Below are positions 1 through 3,890 of a stretch of DNA of 5,201 nucleotides, one piece after another (position 1 is the stretch's first letter; the number at the start of each line of letters is the position of its first letter). The position numbers and the translations under genes are program-made. This stretch comes from Verrucomicrobiota bacterium (lineage in GTDB: Bacteria; Verrucomicrobiota; Verrucomicrobiia; Limisphaerales; UBA9464): positions 1 to 5,201 of the forward strand of contig JAFLEG010000388.1 of assembly GCA_017302195.1 (NCBI GenBank), given 5' to 3'. The notes beneath the pieces are model-generated. The model did no database searches and was not told where the DNA came from. It worked only from the letters and a program-made list of their open reading frames with translations.

Positions 1-1
1 G

Positions 2-1399
2 CTGCGAGGCGCGGGATGTGGTGTGTTGGCCCTCCTGGCTGTTTCGGCGGAGGCCGCGACCTCCGAGTCGGCCTCCGGTGGCGCCTTTCGTCCCGTCGCC
101 ACGCGGGCGATCGGCGCCGACCGGGTGGCGGACCGTCCCAACTACGCCCATTCCCTCACCGAGATCGGCCGCCTCCATGACTGGAAGGCCCTGGACTCCG
201 TGGACTGGCTGGATGCCGGAATCCATTCGCGGTTCCGCTACGAGATCCGGGAGAACGACTATCGGACTCCGGGCCTGGTGAGTGACGATGCCCTGGTCAC
301 CCAGACCCTGGTGTACCTGGGGGTGCGTCATGCGGTGGATCCGCTCCGCTTCGCCGGGGAATTCCAGGATTCCCGCCGTCTTCTCAGCGAGCGGGCGCCG
401 TTGCCGAACGAGGTCAACTACACCGAGGTGCTGCAGGCCCATGCCGACCTGCACTTCGAGAATGTGGTGGATGGCAATCCGCTGACCCTCATGGGCGGGC
501 GGATGACCTTTGACGCCGTGGACCGCCGCCTGGTAGCCCGCAACCGCTTTCGCAATTCGATCAACGCCTTCGACGGAGTCCGCGGACGGCTGGGTGGCGA
601 GCGCGACCGATGGGAGGTGGATGGCTTTGCGCTGCGTCCGGTGGAGCGCGACGTGGACGACTTCGACGAGTCCTACAACAGTTCCTGGCTCTACGGCGTG
701 ACCGGCTACTGGCGGGCAGGGTCTCCCGGAATCGAGGTGGAGCCCTACTGGCTTCTATTGAACCAGGATGCCCGCCAGGGAATTCCCCTGCGGCGAACCC
801 TGCACACCTTTGGCTTCCACGCCTTCGGCCAATGGGACGGCAGCCGGTGGGATTACGACGCCAGTTTTGCCGGACAGTTGGGGGAAACCCGAGGGCTGGC
901 GCATCAGGCCTGGGCCGGGCATGTGGAGGCGGGGTACTCCTGGCCGGTGGATTGGAAGCCCCGGCTGGCCCTCTGGTTCAACTACGCCAGCGGCGACCAG
1001 GACCCTGGCGATGACAGCCAGCAGCGCTTTGATCCGCTGTTCGGCGCGAACTTCGCCTTCTACGGCTATTCCGGATACTTCAGTTGGCAGAACATTTTGG
1101 ATCCTGCGGTCCGGTTCAGCGTGGAACCGGTCCCGCGCTTGCGGACCGAGATCATCCTGCGCAGCGTGTGGCTGGCCAGCGACCGGGATGCCTGGGTGCG
1201 CGGCCTCCGCGTGGATCCTACGGGTGACAGCGGGGCGTATGTCGGCCAGGAACTGGATCTGCGGGTGGCTTATCCGGTCCGGACCTGGTGTGACCTCGAG
1301 GTGGTGTACGCCCACTTCTTCCCGGGCTCCTTTGTCACCAACACTGGAGCGGATCCGGGCAGCGAGTTCCTGTACCTGCAGGCCGTGCTCAAGCTGTGA
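2..1399 (+). CDS. Alginate-export-family outer-membrane beta-barrel protein, 5' partial
   Basis: Likely an outer-membrane porin of the alginate export (AlgE-like) family, a beta-barrel that passes anionic polysaccharide or other solutes. The frame is open from base 2, and the first visible residues (LRGAGCGVLALLAVSAEAA) look like the end of a signal peptide with cleavage near AEA. The real start therefore lies upstream; the GTG at 23 falls inside the hydrophobic core and is a poor start. The 465 visible residues carry family-like blocks: DWLDAGIHSRFRYEIRENDYR (with the final R, residues 68-88), FAGEFQDSRR (117-126), NYASGDQDP followed by QRFDPLFG (about 327-348), and GQELDLRVAYPV then YAHFFPGSFV near the C-terminus. 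Alternating polar/aromatic strands and a short terminal hydrophobic strand (YLQAVLKL) fit a barrel. No alginate synthesis genes are visible, so the substrate is unknown. The family call comes from recalled motifs and was not searched. Confidence 0.85.
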   Translation: MRGAGCGVLALLAVSAEAATSESASGGAFRPVATRAIGADRVADRPNYAHSLTEIGRLHDWKALDSVDWLDAGIHSRFRYEIRENDYRTPGLVSDDALVTQTLVYLGVRHAVDPLRFAGEFQDSRRLLSERAPLPNEVNYTEVLQAHADLHFENVVDGNPLTLMGGRMTFDAVDRRLVARNRFRNSINAFDGVRGRLGGERDRWEVDGFALRPVERDVDDFDESYNSSWLYGVTGYWRAGSPGIEVEPYWLLLNQDARQGIPLRRTLHTFGFHAFGQWDGSRWDYDASFAGQLGETRGLAHQAWAGHVEAGYSWPVDWKPRLALWFNYASGDQDPGDDSQQRFDPLFGANFAFYGYSGYFSWQNILDPAVRFSVEPVPRLRTEIILRSVWLASDRDAWVRGLRVDPTGDSGAYVGQELDLRVAYPVRTWCDLEVVYAHFFPGSFVTNTGADPGSEFLYLQAVLKL

Positions 1400-1452
1400 C
1401 CCGGGCCCGGCGCCGGCTTGCTGGATCGTCCGTCGCTCCGTAGGCTCCGGCC

Positions 1453-2436
1453 GTGCGACGTCTGCTGCTGCCCTCCCTGCTATCATTGCCGATGGTCCTG
1501 ACCCCCGCGATGCAGGCGGAGACCCTGCGACTCAAGGAAGGGGCGGCGATTTCGGGGCGCATTGTCTCCGAAAAACCCGAGACGGTGTTTGTGGACGTGG
1601 GCTACACCGTGGTGGGCGTGCCGCGGGTGCAGGTGCTGGAGATCGTTCAGGACACCCAGGCCGCCGCTGCGGCTCCGGTGAAGGCCCAGAGCAGCTCCTC
1701 GGTGGAGGCGCCGGCATCCGGCATGTTTGCCGAAGCGCCTGCCGACACCCAGGAGTCGCCGGTGCGGGAGCTGGTCGGACGGTTGGGCGAGGCGGTGGTG
1801 CAGGTGCGGACCCCCGGTGGTCTGGGCAGCGGGTTCTTCATCCATCCGGACGGCTATTTTGTGACCAACTTCCACGTGATCGAGGGGGAGACCCGGATCT
1901 CCGTGGAGGTGTATCACCAGAAGGACGGACAGTTGGAACGGCGCAGCTACAAGGAGGTCCGGATCGTGGCCATGAACAAGTTCGCCGATCTGGCCCTGCT
2001 GAAGGTGGAGGACAAGGAGGCGCCCCGGTTCAAGACGGTGACCCTGGGGACCACCGAGGGGTTGGTTCAGGGTGACCGGGTATTCGCCATTGGAAGTCCC
2101 CTCGGCCTGGAACGGACGGTCACCGAAGGCATCGTGAGCACCACGGCCCGGGAAGTGGGCGGGGACCTCTACCTCCAGACCACCGCCCAGATCAACCCGG
2201 GCAACTCCGGCGGCCCGCTCTTCAATGCCCGCGGCTCCGTGGTGGGGGTGACCAACATGAAGCTCACCTTTGGCGAGGGCTTGGGATTCGCAATTCCGGT
2301 GGCGGTGCTGCGGTACTTCCTGGAACACCGCGACGCCTACGCCTACGACAACGATAATCCCAGCAACGCCTTCCGCTACCTGGAGCCGCCCAGCCGTCTC
2401 AAGCTCCCGTTGCGGGGCGCCGGCGCCCCGCCCTGA
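1453..2436 (+). CDS. Secreted S1C (HtrA/DegP-like) trypsin-like serine protease without PDZ domain
   Basis: A 327-residue envelope protease of the trypsin-like S1C family. A signal peptide (MRRLLLPSLLSLPMVLTPAMQA) has two Arg, a Leu-rich core and cleavage around residues 19-22. Residues 25-64 form a small beta-rich segment (LRLKEGAAISGRIVSEKPET, then VGVPRVQVLEI). A low-complexity Ala/Ser/Pro linker spans about 68-103, and the protease domain runs from about 104 to 291. The catalytic residues are all present: His141 in TNFHVIEG, Asp179 in FADLALLKV, and Ser252 in NPGNSGGPL. The domain ends with GLGFAIPV, and a 36-residue tail (NAFRYLEPP) follows instead of the PDZ domains of DegP/DegS. GTG 1453 is chosen because the next in-frame ATG (1492, residue 14) would cut the signal peptide to about nine residues. 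Only a weak AGG (1442-1444) precedes it. It begins 53 bases after the barrel gene, so the two could be co-transcribed. Family certain; substrate unknown. Confidence 0.93.
   Translation: MRRLLLPSLLSLPMVLTPAMQAETLRLKEGAAISGRIVSEKPETVFVDVGYTVVGVPRVQVLEIVQDTQAAAAAPVKAQSSSSVEAPASGMFAEAPADTQESPVRELVGRLGEAVVQVRTPGGLGSGFFIHPDGYFVTNFHVIEGETRISVEVYHQKDGQLERRSYKEVRIVAMNKFADLALLKVEDKEAPRFKTVTLGTTEGLVQGDRVFAIGSPLGLERTVTEGIVSTTAREVGGDLYLQTTAQINPGNSGGPLFNARGSVVGVTNMKLTFGEGLGFAIPVAVLRYFLEHRDAYAYDNDNPSNAFRYLEPPSRLKLPLRGAGAPP
2412..2431. repeat. Perfect 20-bp palindrome over the 3' end of the protease gene
   Basis: The half-site GCGGGGCGCC is followed at once by its exact reverse complement, giving ten contiguous G-C pairs. 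It encodes the R-G-A-G-A-P end of the protease and stops three bases before the TGA codon. As RNA it would form a very stable stem, though a few central bases must open into a loop. No T-run follows (the next bases are ccctgaaccggg), so it is not a standard intrinsic terminator. It could slow or end transcription with Rho, protect the mRNA 3' end, or be a by-product of GC-rich coding sequence. Confidence 0.6.
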
Positions 2437-2468
2437 ACCGGGATCGCCCGATGCCTCCTGAATCCTCC

Positions 2469-2491
2469 GTAACCCATCGGTAACCAATCGG
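2469..2491 (+). promoter_or_regulatory. Tandem 11-bp direct repeat upstream of the sigma gene (candidate operator/promoter)
   Basis: Two head-to-tail copies, TAACCCATCGG (2470-2480) and TAACCAATCGG (2481-2491), differ at one base; the preceding G at 2469 and 2480 also matches. The 11-base period puts both copies on nearly the same face of the helix, as expected for a binding site of a dimeric or cooperative regulator. The repeat lies 42 bases before the sigma start codon. The second copy could double as an ECF-type -35 (GGTAAC at 2479-2484), with CGGTC at 2500-2504 as a -10-like element 15 bases further on. That promoter reading is weak inference. Confidence 0.35.
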
Positions 2492-2513
2492 GTTGCCGGC
2501 GGTCAGGTTTTTC

Positions 2514-2519
2514 GGAAGG
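2514..2519 (+). promoter_or_regulatory. Possible ribosome binding site of the sigma gene
   Basis: GGAAGG is the only purine-rich Shine-Dalgarno-like stretch before the ATG at 2533. It sits 13 bases upstream, longer than the usual 5-10, so translation of the sigma factor may be inefficient. Confidence 0.35.
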
Positions 2520-2532
2520 CTACGGCTGCTGC

Positions 2533-3120
2533 ATGGACGAACCGGGAACGGAGGTGGCGGAACTCGTCACCCGCACCCGGGCTGGCGATGAGGCGGCGGC
2601 AGGCGTGCTGGTGGCGCATCTGACGCCGCTCGTCACCCGGATCGTCCGGTCGCATCTGCCGCGCCGCACCAGTGAGGAAGATTTAGTGCAAAGCGTCCTG
2701 ATCAAGGTGTTCACGCGACTCGACCAGTACCGGGGCCTGGTTCCCCTGGAGCACTGGGTGGCGCGCATCAGTGTGAACACCTGCCGGCACGAGATCTCCC
2801 GCGAGTCCCACCGGCCCGAGCTGAGGCATGCCGACCTCTCCGAGGAGCAGTGCGCCGTGCTCGACCACCTGGCGGAACAGAATGGCGACGTGCCGGCCGA
2901 GCAGGATCTGGCCTCCCGGGAACTGGTGGACCGCATGCTGCAGTTGCTCGGACCGGAGGACCGCCTGGTCATTACGCTGCTGCACCTGGAAGGGCGCAGT
3001 GTCGAGGAGATCAAGGCGATCACCGGCTGGAGCGGCCCGCTGGTCAAGGTCCGGGCCTTCCGTGCCCGCCGCAAGATGAAGCATCACCTGGCCCATTTGA
3101 TGAAGGAGCACCGCACATGA
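2533..3120 (+). CDS. ECF-family RNA polymerase sigma factor
   Basis: A 195-residue group IV (extracytoplasmic function) sigma factor, a cytoplasmic protein that directs RNA polymerase to a specific promoter set. Sigma region 2 spans about residues 10-92, with the typical SEEDLVQSVLIKVFTRLDQY helix (47-66) and the EHWVARISVNTCRHEISR segment (73-90) that contacts the -10 element. A charged linker (about 93-125) follows. Region 4 spans about 128-190, with LLGPEDRLVITLLHLEGRSV (138-157) and a helix-turn-helix around EEIKAITGWSGPLVKVRAFR (158-177) for -35 binding. No SnoaL-like or other C-terminal extension is present. ATG 2533 fits because region 2 begins about ten residues later. The stop codon overlaps the start of the next gene (ATGA), so a membrane partner is translated directly after it, the usual arrangement for an anti-sigma pair. 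The promoter it recognises is unknown; autoregulation through the gap before it is plausible. Confidence 0.93.
   Translation: MDEPGTEVAELVTRTRAGDEAAAGVLVAHLTPLVTRIVRSHLPRRTSEEDLVQSVLIKVFTRLDQYRGLVPLEHWVARISVNTCRHEISRESHRPELRHADLSEEQCAVLDHLAEQNGDVPAEQDLASRELVDRMLQLLGPEDRLVITLLHLEGRSVEEIKAITGWSGPLVKVRAFRARRKMKHHLAHLMKEHRT
3103..3108 (+). promoter_or_regulatory. Strong ribosome binding site for the 100-residue membrane protein
   Basis: AAGGAG lies inside the last codons of the sigma gene, 8 bases before the ATG at 3117. This is textbook Shine-Dalgarno sequence and spacing. It supports ATG 3117 as the start and shows that the short frame is translated. Confidence 0.75.
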
Positions 3121-3419
3121 AGTTCATTCCTCCGTCCCCCGATCCGCTGGATCGCCTGTTGCGATCCGCAGCGCGCACCCCGGTGCCGGCGTGTGAGCGG
3201 CTCCCCTTTCCCGCCGAGGCGCGCGTGCTGGCCGCATGGCGCCGGTCCCGGGGTGACAGCCTGCCCATCGGGCTGGGATTGTGGCTGCGCGCCGGGTTCG
3301 CCGGCGCGTTGCTGGTTGCCGCCACCGCCGTGGCGGTGAGCTGGTCCTCGGTCCGCCAGCCGGCCGGCGATGAGTACGCCGTGGCCAACGCGACCCTGTA
3401 CGTGGCCCTCGCCCCATGA
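3117..3419 (+). CDS. Small single-pass membrane protein, candidate anti-sigma factor
   Basis: A 100-residue protein I cannot place in a named family. Residues 1-55 are a predicted cytoplasmic part with a short amphipathic start (PDPLDRLLRSAAR, 8-20) and a second block (PFPAEARVLAAWRRSR, 30-45). One membrane helix runs from about 59 to 77 (AGFAGALLVAATAVAVSW), and a 23-residue outside tail (QPAGDEYAVANATLYVALAP) follows. Arg42, 43, 45 and 58 before the helix and acidic 85-86 after it predict N-in/C-out topology. The start ATG overlaps the sigma stop, has a strong AAGGAG site, and the stop overlaps the next ATG. Size, topology and position match small anti-sigma factors such as CnrY, so sequestration of the sigma factor by the N-terminal part is the likeliest job. 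No zinc-binding HxxxCxxC motif is present; the only Cys is Cys26. Existence is well supported; function is inferred from context. Confidence 0.8.
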   Translation: MKFIPPSPDPLDRLLRSAARTPVPACERLPFPAEARVLAAWRRSRGDSLPIGLGLWLRAGFAGALLVAATAVAVSWSSVRQPAGDEYAVANATLYVALAP

Positions 3420-3817
3420 ACGTGCCCACCCGCAAGACGGTGCTGTTGTATCTTGCCGCCACCTTTGTGGTGGGCTCCATCGCGGGCTTTTCGATGGGCT
3501 ACGGCTTCGGGCGCCGCTCGATGTTCCGCCCCTTCGATCGCGAGGAGGTGCGGGTGAAGACCTGCCAGCGGTTCACCAGCGAGCTGGACCTGAATGCCGA
3601 GCAGCAGCAGAAGCTGGACCCCCTCGTCCGGCAGGGCCTGGACGAAATGGATGCCGCGCATCGGCAGCACAAGGAGCGGCTGCGCGGCCTGATGCGCCAG
3701 GGACGCGACCGGATTTCGGAGATCCTGACCCCGGAACAGCGGGTCAAGTTCGAGGCCATGGAGGCGGAACGCGAGCAGCGCATGTCGTCCCGCCCCAAGG
3801 GATCCGGTTCGAAGTAA
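3416..3817 (+). CDS. Membrane-anchored Spy/CpxP/CnrX-like periplasmic protein
   Basis: A 133-residue protein with an N-terminal membrane helix (about 8-31) and a helical, highly charged periplasmic part (about 40-125). Two LTxxQ-type motifs, LNAEQ (59-63) and LTPEQ (104-108), are the hallmark of the Spy/CpxP/ZraP/CnrX group, which contains periplasmic chaperones and metal sensors that form alpha-helical hairpins. The residues between them (EMDAAHRQHKERLRGLMRQG, 77-96) should make the long helix. The membrane helix has a glycine zipper, Gly20, 24, 28 and 32, suited to close helix packing. Possible metal ligands are Cys50, His82 and His85, but there is no His-rich tail and the CnrX ligand set is not recognisable. 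Its ATG overlaps the stop of the previous gene and lacks a clear Shine-Dalgarno site, implying translational coupling. It probably senses or buffers envelope stress for the sigma system; lack of a cleavage motif suggests it stays anchored. Confidence 0.8.
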   Translation: MNVPTRKTVLLYLAATFVVGSIAGFSMGYGFGRRSMFRPFDREEVRVKTCQRFTSELDLNAEQQQKLDPLVRQGLDEMDAAHRQHKERLRGLMRQGRDRISEILTPEQRVKFEAMEAEREQRMSSRPKGSGSK

Positions 3818-3836
3818 CCGGGCCAACCGCCAGGGG

Positions 3837-3867
3837 CGGGGTGGTCTCTGACTTGCTTCCCACCCCG
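3837..3867 (+). terminator. Possible hairpin terminator after the sigma operon
   Basis: CGGGGTGG (3837-3844) pairs perfectly with CCACCCCG (3860-3867) around a 15-base loop. It lies 20 bases after the stop codon of the Spy-like gene. The only T-run nearby is three Ts at 3878-3880, so this is at best a weak intrinsic terminator or an mRNA 3'-end stabiliser. A competing small stem, CCGCC (3827-3831) with GGCGG (3835-3839), shares bases with it. Confidence 0.4.
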
Positions 3868-3890
3868 GAGTGCGCAGTTTGAGAGCACTC
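3868..3890 (+). promoter_or_regulatory. Hairpin abutting the start codon of the LTD gene
   Basis: GAGTGC (3868-3873) pairs with GCACTC (3885-3890), whose last base touches the ATG at 3891. The 11-base loop ends with most of GAGAG (3881-3885), the only Shine-Dalgarno-like sequence here, 5 bases from the ATG. If formed in the mRNA it would constrain ribosome access. It begins at the base after the preceding hairpin ends. Confidence 0.35.

Noticed and set aside
1400..1416. Overlapping short palindromes CCGGGCCCGG and CCGGCGCCGG after the barrel gene
   Set aside because: Each is only 5 bp per arm, they are pure G/C, and no T-run follows, so a terminator call is not supported.
755..1486. Long minus-strand open frame opposite the barrel gene
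   Set aside because: It is antisense to a gene with clear family motifs, has no recognisable domain, and long reverse frames are expected in GC-rich DNA.
768..2075. Long + strand frame spanning the end of the barrel gene and half of the protease gene
   Set aside because: It crosses two well-supported genes in another frame and its translation is compositionally biased with no domain.
1483..2487. Long minus-strand open frame opposite the protease gene
   Set aside because: It mirrors a gene with an intact catalytic triad; its product is His/Gly/Arg-rich without any motif.
2850..3116. N-terminal extension of the 100-residue membrane protein into the sigma gene
   Set aside because: The frame is open upstream, but the extension is Arg/Gly/Ala-rich noise overlapping sigma region 4, and ATG 3117 has an ideal AAGGAG site.
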